Source of the DNA: Bryobacterales bacterium
Lineage (GTDB): Bacteria > Acidobacteriota > Terriglobia > Bryobacterales > Bryobacteraceae
Assembly (NCBI GenBank): GCA_016721425.1
Contig: JADKID010000041.1
Span: 342,995 to 406,994, forward strand
DNA length: 64,000 nucleotides
Direction of reading: 5' to 3'
Shown here: positions 1 through 8,811 of the stretch, piece by piece
How positions within the stretch are numbered: position 1 is the first letter of the stretch
Layout of the letters: each line of letters starts with the position of its first letter
Notes under the pieces: model-generated
The model's database searches: none
Seen by the model: only the letters and a program-made list of their open reading frames with translations
Told to the model about the DNA's origin: nothing
Made by a program: the position numbers and the translations under genes

Positions 1-188
1 TCCGGGATCATACTTCATCACTCTGAAAGCACAGGCAATCAATGCTCCATCAGCCGAAATCCCGAAAATCCGCCAGTACGGAGTCCAAGGCTGCTTCAGA
101 TTGAGATCCGGTGGCTCAAATCGGTTCTATGGGGGCTGGGGCTGGCAGAAGAAGGGGCCGGAATGGGCTCACCGGGTGAATGGATCAT

Positions 189-217
189 TTTGAGACAGCT
201 AATCTCAAATTGAGACC
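189..217. promoter_or_regulatory. Overlapping TTGAGA/TCTCAA inverted repeats, probable operator
   Basis: TTTGAGA (189-195) is followed by TCTCAAA (203-209), which itself pairs with the next TTGAGA in the odd-centred palindrome TCTCAAATTGAGA (203-215). Three half sites in alternating orientation are typical of an enhancer-like binding site for a dimeric regulator. The neighbouring NtrC-family gene is the obvious candidate to bind it; that link is inferred. Confidence 0.5.
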
Positions 218-220
218 CTG

Positions 221-247
221 CCAAGGCTTCCCTGCGGGAGGGCTTGG
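221..247. repeat. Imperfect hairpin
   Basis: CCAAGGCTTCCC and GGGAGGGCTTGG flank a 3-base loop and pair at 10 of 12 positions. There is no T-tract on either side, so it may be a terminator for something upstream of the window or simply a structured intergenic element. Confidence 0.4.
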
Positions 248-595
248 TCCTAGCTCTCCCGCGAGATAGCTTGAGATCGCGGTAAGCGACGAATCGGCCG
301 AATCACATCGGGCCACAATGTGAAGTGTGGCCATCTGCGATCGGACGAACCCAGCATCCCGTCAAATCAGCCAGAAATGGCGAATATGGTGGGCGCACCT
401 GCTGTTTCGCAACTTGGCCCCGGCTTGGAGGATTGCCCGGCTGCCATGGAGTGGCGATCTCGATTGCCATTCTTCAAGCAGCTGAGTGGCCGTTTGCGGA
501 AGTCCTGCTGGGGTGAGGCAGTCGGGCCGGTTTGCCCCAACGACAGGGGCAGGGGATTACTGGTGCTCCGATTGCATCTTCAGTTCAGATGTCCA

Positions 596-621
596 ATATG
601 AAACACCGAAGTGTCTCATAT
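596..621. promoter_or_regulatory. Inverted repeat ATATGA-ACAC / GTGT-TCATAT
   Basis: Two 11-base arms, ATATGAAACAC and GTGTCTCATAT, flank the loop CGAA and match at 10 of 11 positions. The second arm contains TGTCTCA and runs on into TTGAG, so it shares the half site seen at 189-217. It lies about 180 bases upstream of the sigma-54 regulator gene, a usual distance for an upstream activating sequence. Confidence 0.45.
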
Positions 622-802
622 TGAGCCAAACGGTCGAGGTGCCAGTAGGATTTCAGGCCTCCGCGGCAATCAGGCGGCTTGACTCGAACTCAGGATGAGC
701 GCACTTTGGCATTGCAGTGGTCCGGACCGATACTTGTGCATTGTAGTTCGAGCGACATTGGGAGAGTGATAGCCGGTTCTCCGGCAAAAGGTAGGAGCAA
801 GG

Positions 803-2221
803 GTGTCAATGGCAGCAACGAACAACGGATTCCTGCTCAGGGAAGACCCATCCAGAGTTCACAAGGTCCTGATAGTGGACGATGAACCGGATGCAGTGCA
901 ACTAGTCATCGCCGCATTGTCCGGGATAGCCGGCATTGAGTTGTTGAGGGCTGATTCCGCCGACGGCGCGCTGCAACATGTGCAAGGCAGCCGGCCGGGT
1001 CTGGTTCTGCTCGACCTGATGATGCCAGGCGTGAGCGGATTTGATCTTCTGGACCGGCTTCTCAGCGCCAGCCCCGGCTCGGACATCGTACTGATTACGG
1101 GTCACTATTCGATGGAATCCGCCGTCGAGGCGGTGAAGAAGGGTGCGTACAACTACCTGCCCAAGCCCCTGCCGGTGGAAAAGCTCCGGTCGTTGGTGAC
1201 GAACTGGCTAGTCCAGACGCGCGCCAGAGAGAGGGCGGCCGAACTCGAGAGCCGGCTTTCCGAGGTCTTCCAGTTCGAAGGCATCATCGGCCGCAGCCCG
1301 ATCATCATGGACCTGTTTGCGCGAATTGAACGGATCGCTCCGCACTTTACCAATGCTCTGGTGACCGGCGAGACCGGCACGGGCAAGGAGCTAGTGGCTC
1401 GAGTTCTGCACCGGCTAAGCCCATCACGTGAGGGCCCTTTCGTGGTCTGCAACTGTGCGGCCATTGCAGAAAGCCTGTTCGAGAGCGAGATCTTCGGACA
1501 CGCCAAAGGGGCCTTCACCGGCGCCACAGGTGAGCATAAAGGACTGATTGAACATGCCTCGGGCGGAACGCTCTTCCTGGATGAGATCGGGGAAGTGCCG
1601 CTGTCAGCTCAGGCCAAGCTGCTCAGGTTTCTGCAGAACCGGGAAGTCCAACGGCTGGGAGATCCGGCGGTGCGGCGGGTCCAAGTCCGAATGGTGGCGG
1701 CGACGAACCGCGATCTGGTGAGAATGGTGGGCGAGCGGACCTTCCGGGAAGATCTCTACTACCGGCTCTCGATGGTGCAAATGCGGACACCGCGCCTGGC
1801 CGAACGGCCGGAGGACCTGCCTCTATTGATCCAGCACTTCCTCAAGCGGTTCGGACAGATGTACGGCAAGCCCGGGTTGCGCCTATCGCGGCGCGCTATG
1901 TCGGTGACGCGACGGCACCACTGGCCGGGCAATGTGCGGGAACTCGAAAACGCCCTCAACTACTCCTGCATGATGGCGGAGCGGGAAATCCTGGAGCCGG
2001 AGGATTTTCCGGAGGCTATTCGGGTGGAGATGGAGTCGTCGCTGGGCCAGGGCCCCCACGGCGATCTGATCACGCTGGAGGAGTATGAGCAGCGCTATCT
2101 GGACTATGTCCTGGAGCAAGTTCAGGGCAATCGCGCCCGCGCTGCGCAGGTGCTTGGCATTGGCCGGGCTACACTCTACCGCATGCTGAACCGGAAATCC
2201 GCGGCCGCCACAAGTAGTTGA
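803..2221 (+). CDS. Sigma-54-dependent response regulator, NtrC family
   Basis: A cytoplasmic phosphorylation-dependent activator of sigma-54 promoters. Residues 21-135 form a receiver domain with the acidic pair after VLIV, phospho-acceptor Asp near 71 (LLDLMMPG) and Lys near 121 (LPKPLP). The AAA+ domain follows, with Walker A GETGTGKE near 189, the sigma-54 contact motif GAFTGA near 236 and Walker B GGTLFLDE near 254. A Fis-type helix-turn-helix ends the protein (RARAAQVLGIGRATLYRML). The 472-residue length is normal. The GTG start at 803 has AGGAG at 793-797; the in-frame ATG at 809 is an alternative. The stop TGA overlaps the ATG of the next kinase gene as TGATG, so the two form a two-component pair. 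Confidence 0.93.
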   Translation: MSMAATNNGFLLREDPSRVHKVLIVDDEPDAVQLVIAALSGIAGIELLRADSADGALQHVQGSRPGLVLLDLMMPGVSGFDLLDRLLSASPGSDIVLITGHYSMESAVEAVKKGAYNYLPKPLPVEKLRSLVTNWLVQTRARERAAELESRLSEVFQFEGIIGRSPIIMDLFARIERIAPHFTNALVTGETGTGKELVARVLHRLSPSREGPFVVCNCAAIAESLFESEIFGHAKGAFTGATGEHKGLIEHASGGTLFLDEIGEVPLSAQAKLLRFLQNREVQRLGDPAVRRVQVRMVAATNRDLVRMVGERTFREDLYYRLSMVQMRTPRLAERPEDLPLLIQHFLKRFGQMYGKPGLRLSRRAMSVTRRHHWPGNVRELENALNYSCMMAEREILEPEDFPEAIRVEMESSLGQGPHGDLITLEEYEQRYLDYVLEQVQGNRARAAQVLGIGRATLYRMLNRKSAAATSS

Positions 2222-5118
2222 TGCGTCATGGAGTGACGCGAACTATGCCGCGAGACTTTGCGCGGAAACCGATGTTTCTGCCGGCAGCCGGCCTGACCCT
2301 GGGAGACTCCGACGGGTGGCTCCACGGTACTACCGCGTCCGCGGGCGATGGGGGCTTTGGCTTGCCCTCGGCTGAGCCGGTGTGTCTGCTGCTCATCGTG
2401 CTATCGCTAGCCGTGGCGATGGCGAGCGTTGTGCTGTTGCTCCGGCAGAGGCGCCGCGCGGCCCACGCTGAAGGCGGATTGGAAGTTCAGCGCCAGCTTC
2501 TGATGCAGCACTACCAGGACTTGAGCTGTCACGCCAACGACCTGATCCTGCTCTCCGATGGCGCTGGCCGCATTTGGGAGGCGAATCAGCGGGCACTCTC
2601 GCGCTACGGATACACCAGGGAGCAAATGCTGCGGATGAAGCTGCGGGATCTCGGGGTATTTGATCCGCCCGAAGTCGTTCTGGGACTTCCGTTCGAAGCG
2701 ATGCATCGTGACAGCACTGGAGCGAGTTTCCCGGTGGAAGTCTGTGTGCGAACCGTCGTTGCCGCCGATCGTCAGTTCCGGCAATCCATCATCCTGGACC
2801 TGACCGAGCGGAAACGGGCCGAGGCTGCGGTTCGCGAAAGCTCCCAACGGTTCCAGACACTCACCGATCTGGCTCCGTCCGGGATCTTCCAAACCAGCGG
2901 CAGCGGCGATTTGCTCTATGCAAACCACCTGATGCAAGACCTGGCGGGCCTCAAGAGCGAGCGCACCACCGGACAGAACTGGTTTGGCGCGGTGCATCCG
3001 GACGATCGCGCGGCTGTGCAGATGAAGTGGCAAACCTGTCTTCGGAAAGGGGAGCCTCTGTTCGCGGAGTTTCGATATCGCCTGGCGGATGGCCGGGAGA
3101 CGCCGGTTGTCTGCCACGCGGCTCCACTGCGCTCGGCCGCGGGCGAGGCGGAAGGGTATATCGGCGTGGTTTCCGATGTCAGCCGCATCAGGCAGGCGGA
3201 GTTGAGCGAGCAACGCAGTGCGGAGATGGTGCGCACGATTGTGGAAGGCGCGCCGGCGGGAATAGTGGCCGTCGATCTGGAGGACCGGGTCATTCTGTGG
3301 AACAGCGCGTCGGAGACCCTTTTGGGATGGACGAGCACGGAAGTGATGGGCCAGCCGGTGCGCGGGATTCCGGCGGAGGCATTGGAGGATCGCTCATGGC
3401 AATGGGCCACCGTCAGGGCAGGAGGGGCGGTGCGGGGCGCCGAGGTGGCGCGCGTCCGCCAGGACGGACAGCAGGGCGTCTACAGCCTGTCGGCGGCGCC
3501 GATGCGCGATGCGGCCGGGGCCATCACCGGCATGATCAGCATCCTGGTGGACATCACCGAAAAGAAGGCCGCCGAGCGGGCGCTACAGGATACGACCGCT
3601 TTGCTGAGAATGTCCCAGAAGATGGCGCGGCTTGGTAGTTGGCGGATCACATTTCCCACTTGGCCGTGCGCGCCATCGGAAGAGACCTGGGAATGGTCCG
3701 ACGAAACGTACTGGCTGTTGGGCGTGGACCCGGGCGAGTTTTCACCGTCCTGGGACGGCTTCCTCAACCTCGTGCATCCCGAAGACGTCGAAATCGTCCG
3801 CCAGCATTCGAAAACAGCTCTGGAGCGGGGCGGGCGCTACCACATAGACCATCGGGTTGTTCGCCCGGACGGTTCGATTCTGGACGTACGCGAGTATGCC
3901 GAGCTCGATCTAGACCCGGAAGGACGGCCGCACCGTATGACCGGCACCATCCAGGACATCTCCTCCTATCGTGAGTTGGAGGACCAACTGATCCAGGCGC
4001 AGAAGCTGGATAGCGTGGCCCGCCTCGCCGGAGGCGTAGCGCACGACTTCAACAACCTGCTGACTGTCATCCTGGGCTTTTCGGAGTTACTGGCGGATCC
4101 GGCGTTGCCGCCGGAGGATGTGATCCATCATGGGATGGCGATCCGGCGGGCTGCCACGCGCGCCGAGTATCTGGTCAGGCAGTTGCTGGCGTTTGGCCGA
4201 AAGCAGGTACTGGCGATGAAGTCTACTGACCTGAACCGTGTCATCCAGGACTCGGAGCGGATGTTGCTGGCTGTTCTGGGCGAAGATGCGCAGTTGATCA
4301 CCCGGTTGAGACCCAATTTGCCCCCGATCTGGGCCGACCCATCGCAAATCGAACAAGTGCTGGTGAACCTCGCCGCGAACGCGCGCGACGCCATGCCAAC
4401 CGGCGGGCGTTTGACCATCGAGACAATCGCGGTGGACGTGGAGAGCGGCGACGATCCCGCTCCAGGACGATATCTGGAATTGAAGGTGACTGACACGGGA
4501 ACCGGCATCGACGAGCAGGCGATGAGTCATCTGTTTGAACCGTTTTTCACAACCAAGTCTCAAGGGCAAGGTGTGGGTCTGGGGCTTGCCAGCGTCTACG
4601 GCATCGTCCGTCAGAGCCAGGGCGCGGTCCGCGTCCAGAGCAAGGTTGGAGTTGGGACTTCGTTTCAGATCCTCCTCCCGCTCACCACCTCCGAAGCGGC
4701 GACGAGAGAGCCGCGTTACAGCCCGGATCGTGTACCGGCGCAAGGCAAGACGGTACTCGTGGTGGACGATGAGGAGGGCATCCGCAGGGTGGTCGCCATG
4801 GCTCTGCGGCGGCGAGGCTTCCAGGTTCTGGAGGCAGAACACGCCGAGGAAGCTCTGGCCGTCAGTGGCCGCTACGCGGACTCGATCGACCTGCTGTTCA
4901 CCGATGTGGTGCTGCCGGGCATGAACGGTCAGGAACTGGCCGAGGTTCTCCGCGGGATCCGCCCTGGGATCGGCGTGTTATTGTGCTCCGGCTATCCGCG
5001 CGGCTCACGCCTGGAGGCGTCTCTCGACCAGGATCCAATTGAGTATCTCCAGAAGCCCTTCACGAACGCGGATTTGCTGGCCAAAGTGGACGCTACCCTG
5101 CGTCGCATCTCCGCCTGA
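2221..5118 (+). CDS. PAS-domain hybrid sensor histidine kinase with receiver
   Basis: A sensor kinase of about 965 residues. A hydrophobic segment near residues 35-57 may anchor it in the membrane. Four PAS-like domains fill roughly 105-585. The dimerisation/phospho-acceptor box reads GGVAHDFNNLLTVI (His near 607). The ATPase domain follows, with N box NLAANARDAMP, G1 DTGTGID, F box PFFTTK and G2 GVGLGL. A C-terminal receiver starts at about residue 845 (VLVVDDEEGIRR) with phospho-acceptor in LLFTDVVLPG and Lys in LQKPF. The ATG at 2221 overlaps the stop of the upstream sigma-54 regulator (TGATG), so translation is probably coupled and the regulator is the likely partner. The ligand is not predictable from sequence. 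Confidence 0.9.
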   Translation: MRHGVTRTMPRDFARKPMFLPAAGLTLGDSDGWLHGTTASAGDGGFGLPSAEPVCLLLIVLSLAVAMASVVLLLRQRRRAAHAEGGLEVQRQLLMQHYQDLSCHANDLILLSDGAGRIWEANQRALSRYGYTREQMLRMKLRDLGVFDPPEVVLGLPFEAMHRDSTGASFPVEVCVRTVVAADRQFRQSIILDLTERKRAEAAVRESSQRFQTLTDLAPSGIFQTSGSGDLLYANHLMQDLAGLKSERTTGQNWFGAVHPDDRAAVQMKWQTCLRKGEPLFAEFRYRLADGRETPVVCHAAPLRSAAGEAEGYIGVVSDVSRIRQAELSEQRSAEMVRTIVEGAPAGIVAVDLEDRVILWNSASETLLGWTSTEVMGQPVRGIPAEALEDRSWQWATVRAGGAVRGAEVARVRQDGQQGVYSLSAAPMRDAAGAITGMISILVDITEKKAAERALQDTTALLRMSQKMARLGSWRITFPTWPCAPSEETWEWSDETYWLLGVDPGEFSPSWDGFLNLVHPEDVEIVRQHSKTALERGGRYHIDHRVVRPDGSILDVREYAELDLDPEGRPHRMTGTIQDISSYRELEDQLIQAQKLDSVARLAGGVAHDFNNLLTVILGFSELLADPALPPEDVIHHGMAIRRAATRAEYLVRQLLAFGRKQVLAMKSTDLNRVIQDSERMLLAVLGEDAQLITRLRPNLPPIWADPSQIEQVLVNLAANARDAMPTGGRLTIETIAVDVESGDDPAPGRYLELKVTDTGTGIDEQAMSHLFEPFFTTKSQGQGVGLGLASVYGIVRQSQGAVRVQSKVGVGTSFQILLPLTTSEAATREPRYSPDRVPAQGKTVLVVDDEEGIRRVVAMALRRRGFQVLEAEHAEEALAVSGRYADSIDLLFTDVVLPGMNGQELAEVLRGIRPGIGVLLCSGYPRGSRLEASLDQDPIEYLQKPFTNADLLAKVDATLRRISA

Positions 5119-5138
5119 GCCGGACTGCCTGAGCCGGG

Positions 5139-6131
5139 CTACTTCAGCTTCAGGCGCGCTACTGCGGTCATACCGGGCCGGATCAGCGGAGACGGGCTGG
5201 AAAACTCAATCACCACTTTGCCGTTTTCCACGGACTTGACCGTGGCCTTCAAGCCATCGCCTGGCAACTCCGGCGTCTGCACCAGCGCCGGCTCTCCGGC
5301 AGCCACGCGTGCCGCGATTGCCGGATTGGCCTCGATAACCAGTTCCAATTGGGACAGGTCCGAGGCGATGTCGATCAGGCTGCCGGAGGATTTCGTGACC
5401 GCGTCTCCAGCGTTCTTATGCATGGCGATCACAAGCCCATCTATCGGAGACACCACGCTGGCAGAGGCAAGTTCCGCCTTGGCCGCGTCATGCGCCTGCT
5501 CCTTCTCCGCCAACGCCTTGCGGGCCATCTCCACATCAGTGCCACTGCGTTGGATTCGCTGCCTGGCCGCTTCCGCAAGACTAACCAGGGTTTCGGCTTC
5601 GCTCTTTACCGACAAATAGTCCTGCTCCACCTTCTGATAGGCGTTCCTCGGAATTGCCCCCTCCTTCACCAGTTGAGCCTGTCTTTGGTAGGCGCGCTCG
5701 GCCCGCTGCAACTCCGAGCGGATCCTGGCAGCATCGGCGGAGGCGCGCGAATCCTCCAGACGAGCGGCAATCAACTCACTCTCCGCCGTGTTCAGCTTGG
5801 TCTGGGCGCGGTCGGTCTCCAGGGCGGATTCCCGTTCGTTGTCGAGCAGGCTCTCATTGGCGATGCGTCCCAGGACTTGTCCTTCGAAGACTTCGTCGCC
5901 TGGCTTGACTGCGAACTCCTCCGCGATGCCGTCGATGGGCGCCGTCACCTGCAGCATATTCACGGCCTGGATTGTGCCGTCCAGGCGGACCTCCGTGCCG
6001 GGCGGAAGTATGGGAGCCTTCACTTGGACAGCCGCCGGCGGCGCCAACTGCTTCATCCACCAGTAGAAGGCGCCGGCGCCCACGGCCAGAAAGAAAGCGA
6101 TGCCGCCGAACAGGAGCCATTTGCCTCGCAT
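5139..6131 (-). CDS. HlyD/AcrA-type membrane fusion (adaptor) protein
   Basis: A periplasmic adaptor of 330 residues that normally bridges an inner-membrane efflux pump to an outer-membrane channel. One N-terminal membrane anchor (about residues 6-26) is followed by a biotinyl-lipoyl half (PGTEVRLDGTI), a long alpha-helical hairpin rich in Ala, Glu, Arg and Gln (about 95-215), and the returning lipoyl/beta-barrel half (VVSPIDGLVIAM). No ABC or RND pump gene lies next to it: the neighbours are a hybrid kinase, convergent and 20 bases away, and a divergent zinc-ribbon gene. The transport substrate is unknown. Confidence 0.85.
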   Translation of the reverse strand: MRGKWLLFGGIAFFLAVGAGAFYWWMKQLAPPAAVQVKAPILPPGTEVRLDGTIQAVNMLQVTAPIDGIAEEFAVKPGDEVFEGQVLGRIANESLLDNERESALETDRAQTKLNTAESELIAARLEDSRASADAARIRSELQRAERAYQRQAQLVKEGAIPRNAYQKVEQDYLSVKSEAETLVSLAEAARQRIQRSGTDVEMARKALAEKEQAHDAAKAELASASVVSPIDGLVIAMHKNAGDAVTKSSGSLIDIASDLSQLELVIEANPAIAARVAAGEPALVQTPELPGDGLKATVKSVENGKVVIEFSSPSPLIRPGMTAVARLKLK

Positions 6132-6208
6132 GTCTTGATGATAAGGAACCAGGGCTTCTGGCGGGTAGAGTTTTTCGATATACTTCGGACTCGGCAGGAG
6201 GATACTGG

Positions 6209-6523
6209 ATGGCGTTGCGCCTCGGCGATGACGTGGATGACTACTGTGTGAAGTGCAAGCGGGTGACGAATCACTCGATCCTTTCGATGGTTGAGAGTGA
6301 ACCCGCGAAAGTGCGCTGCCGCACCTGCTACGCGGAGCAGCATTACCGCAAATGTGAAATCCCGCCCTCGAAGAAGGATCTCAAAAAGGCGGCGCTGTTC
6401 GCCCAGGTGCTCAACGCCATCCCGGCAGCGGCTGAGGCGGCGGCCGCTGAACCCGTGGCCGAGCTTGACCTTGCGCCGGCCGTCGAACCGGCTGCGGTCA
6501 AAACGAAGGGGAAGAAGGCCTAG
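6209..6523 (+). CDS. Small zinc-ribbon protein with Ala-rich tail
   Basis: A protein of 104 residues. The N-terminal half has two Cys pairs, YCVKCK and CRTC, about 27 residues apart, which probably bind one zinc ion. The C-terminal third is low complexity, rich in Ala, Glu and Pro, and ends in Lys. The start is chosen because AGGAGG (6196-6201) lies 7 bases before this ATG. I do not recognise a named family; a nucleic-acid or protein-binding adaptor is possible but unproven. Its TAG overlaps the stop of the convergent permease gene in the sequence CTAG. Confidence 0.72.
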   Translation: MALRLGDDVDDYCVKCKRVTNHSILSMVESEPAKVRCRTCYAEQHYRKCEIPPSKKDLKKAALFAQVLNAIPAAAEAAAAEPVAELDLAPAVEPAAVKTKGKKA

Positions 6524-8745
6524 TTCTTCCGCGTCTCTTTCCGCAATTCCTCGACCAGTTCATCGCGGAGCGGGGAATCCAGTTCCTTCTCCATGCGACG
6601 GAGTGCCGCTCCCAGCACATCGCGGTGGTGCAGGTTGGCTCCAAAGCCCTCTTTGGAGGTCAGCCGCAGCCAGATATCGTGGAGCCTGTCAACGTCTTCC
6701 GGCCAAAGGCGAGGCGGATGCGGCCCCAGGTTGACGTAAGTTGACGGCCGGTCCGGTGAAATGATCTCCAGCGAGAATGGCTGCCTTGGTTCGGGCAAGC
6801 TCTCCCAGGCGACACCGATGCGCCGCGCCAGCTCCTCGCTGGCCATGGAGCGCGAAACGCCAGTGACCAGCCGCGAAGCCTTGAGGTTCTGCGCGGTCTG
6901 CACCATGGCAATGAACGGATCGGTGGATGGCACAACCAGTAGATCCACCGGCTTGCCTTCCCGCTCGGCCATCGTCACCACGCGGGAGAAGAGCTCCTGT
7001 TCGTAGGAGGAGAAGATCTGCGCCTCGCTCAACTCGTATTCGCCCGCGCCCACCGTGATGGGACGCACCGTCATGACGACGATGTCGTGGCGGCGTAGAT
7101 TGGTTTTTTCCAGCACCCGCTTCAGGTGCTCCATGTGGTTGAAGTCGCGCGCCGCCACCAGTACGCATCCAGGCCGGGAGTGCATTCCGCCCATCTCCAC
7201 CTGAGCCTGATGTTCCAGGTTGAACTCCTCCAGCGGCTTGGAGTTCTGCGCCATCGCCTTTCGCCGTCTGGCATTGACGTGCTCGCTCACGGTGAAAACG
7301 ATGAAGAGGATGATGGTGAAACTGATGCCATAGATCGTGGCGATGCGCTTGGTGAAGAGATTCGCGATGGCCACCATGAACAGCACGAGCGTTGTGACGC
7401 CCAGTCCGACTGGGATCTCGGTCTTGCCGATATGGAAGTTGAACGGCGTCTTATACTCCTGGTCATGCCGTTGGAAACGGAGCGCGAGCACGCCCATGCC
7501 CTTCAGTGCGAAGCTCCAAACCACACCGAACGCGTAGGCTTCGCCCAGTAGATACACATCGCCGCGCGACGCGATGATGGTGAGCAGTTGTGCGGCCACA
7601 ATCCAGCCGATCAGGTGCGAAGTGGTGCCGTATTTCTTGTGCGGTTTGCGAAACCACTCTGTTAGCACGCCGTCCTCGGCTACCCGATTCAGCACGCCGT
7701 TGGCGCCGATGATGGATGTGTTCACAGCGCCGGAGAGGATCAGCGCGCCCACGATTACGACGAAGATGTGGAACCCGAGCTTGAGGACATCCGGTCCCGC
7801 CAGGCTCATTGCCAACCCGCCAATCAGGTTGTCGTAGTAGTTCTTGCGGATGGCATCCGGGATGATCATCACGGCCATCAACGACACAAGCCCGGTGGAT
7901 AGCAGCGCGTAGGTGCAGACAATGTTCGCCGTGATCTTCAGGTTCTTCATCTTGGGATAGGCGATCTCCCGGTAGACCTGTGCCAGCGTTTCAAATCCGC
8001 TCATAGCCAGCAGTGTGTGGCCGAAGCCGATGATCAGCGCCACGGGCCAGATAGTGGGCCAGAAGGTGCCCTCCAGCCAGCCGAGCGAAGTGGAGTCGAA
8101 CTTCATGTTCTCCAGCGTGGGGGCGGGCGGCAGATTCACGTGGTCCATCGTCATCAGCGTGATGCCGCACCACAGCAGCAGGGTTACCACCATCACCGTG
8201 GTGATCTGCATGATGCGCAGAGCCTTGTGGGAGGACTCGTGAATGCCCTTGATGTTCTGCCACCAGAAGTAGCAGGTCACAGTCACGCCGAAGCAGGCCG
8301 CAAAGTAATTTGGATTGACCCGGAAGGTGCTGTGCGCGAACTCGCTGAGCTCGTTGATCAGGCGGCCCAGATACTGTCCGGCCGAGACCGAAGAGATCGG
8401 TCCTGTGAGAATGTAGTCCACCACCAGGGCCGAAACCGACATCTTCGCCATGCGCGGCCCGATGGAGTCGCGCACCACCACGTATACGCCGCCACGAACG
8501 AACATGCCGCAGCTTTCCATGTAGATGCTGCGGACCGCGAAGCCGAAAAACACCACAGCCAGGACGAACCAGGGAGCGGACTTGCCGATGGCCTGTTCGG
8601 AGATGCCCCCGACGTAGAACATCGTGGAGGCCAGATCGCTGAGCACGATCGACGCGCCACGCCAGAATGAGATGAAGGAGAGCGCCACCGTTGTGGCAAC
8701 CACGACCTTTGTGGAGGAGCCGGGCCGTTCAAAAGCTTCAGGCAT
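6520..8745 (-). CDS. APC-family amino acid permease with C-terminal cytoplasmic domain
   Basis: A 741-residue inner-membrane protein. The first 480 residues carry about 12 hydrophobic helices and the start of an APC transporter, with SFISFWRGASIVLSDLAST in helix 1 and GANGVLNRVAEDGVL mid-protein. Residues from about 490 are soluble and contain VLVAARDFNHMEHL and VDLLVVPSTDPF, resembling the UspA-like alpha/beta domain fused to some APC transporters. Such carriers import amino acids or polyamines by proton or sodium coupling; the substrate cannot be read from the sequence. It stands alone between convergent and divergent neighbours. Confidence 0.82.
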   Translation of the reverse strand: MPEAFERPGSSTKVVVATTVALSFISFWRGASIVLSDLASTMFYVGGISEQAIGKSAPWFVLAVVFFGFAVRSIYMESCGMFVRGGVYVVVRDSIGPRMAKMSVSALVVDYILTGPISSVSAGQYLGRLINELSEFAHSTFRVNPNYFAACFGVTVTCYFWWQNIKGIHESSHKALRIMQITTVMVVTLLLWCGITLMTMDHVNLPPAPTLENMKFDSTSLGWLEGTFWPTIWPVALIIGFGHTLLAMSGFETLAQVYREIAYPKMKNLKITANIVCTYALLSTGLVSLMAVMIIPDAIRKNYYDNLIGGLAMSLAGPDVLKLGFHIFVVIVGALILSGAVNTSIIGANGVLNRVAEDGVLTEWFRKPHKKYGTTSHLIGWIVAAQLLTIIASRGDVYLLGEAYAFGVVWSFALKGMGVLALRFQRHDQEYKTPFNFHIGKTEIPVGLGVTTLVLFMVAIANLFTKRIATIYGISFTIILFIVFTVSEHVNARRRKAMAQNSKPLEEFNLEHQAQVEMGGMHSRPGCVLVAARDFNHMEHLKRVLEKTNLRRHDIVVMTVRPITVGAGEYELSEAQIFSSYEQELFSRVVTMAEREGKPVDLLVVPSTDPFIAMVQTAQNLKASRLVTGVSRSMASEELARRIGVAWESLPEPRQPFSLEIISPDRPSTYVNLGPHPPRLWPEDVDRLHDIWLRLTSKEGFGANLHHRDVLGAALRRMEKELDSPLRDELVEELRKETRKN

Positions 8746-8811
8746 GGGAGAAGAGACGCAGAGAGGTCAAGATCACTATCCTAAGATGATACCGGAATGG
8801 TTGAGGTTTTG

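Larger units (their letters stand above)
1..802. other. Intergenic region with inverted repeats, no convincing gene
   Basis: No reading frame here looks like a protein: the longest candidates are under 100 residues, have no domain features, and overlap each other in several frames. The stretch contains repeated TTGAGA/TCTCAA half sites at about 101-120, 189-217, 271-276 and 596-626, and a hairpin at 221-247. It probably contains the promoter and upstream activator sites of the sigma-54 regulator gene that starts at 803. I could not place a convincing -24/-12 element. Confidence 0.6.

Noticed and set aside
320..698. Short plus-strand frames of 63-93 codons in the first 800 bases
   Set aside because: They overlap each other in different frames, have no ribosome binding site or recognisable motif, and their predicted residues look like translated non-coding GC-rich DNA.
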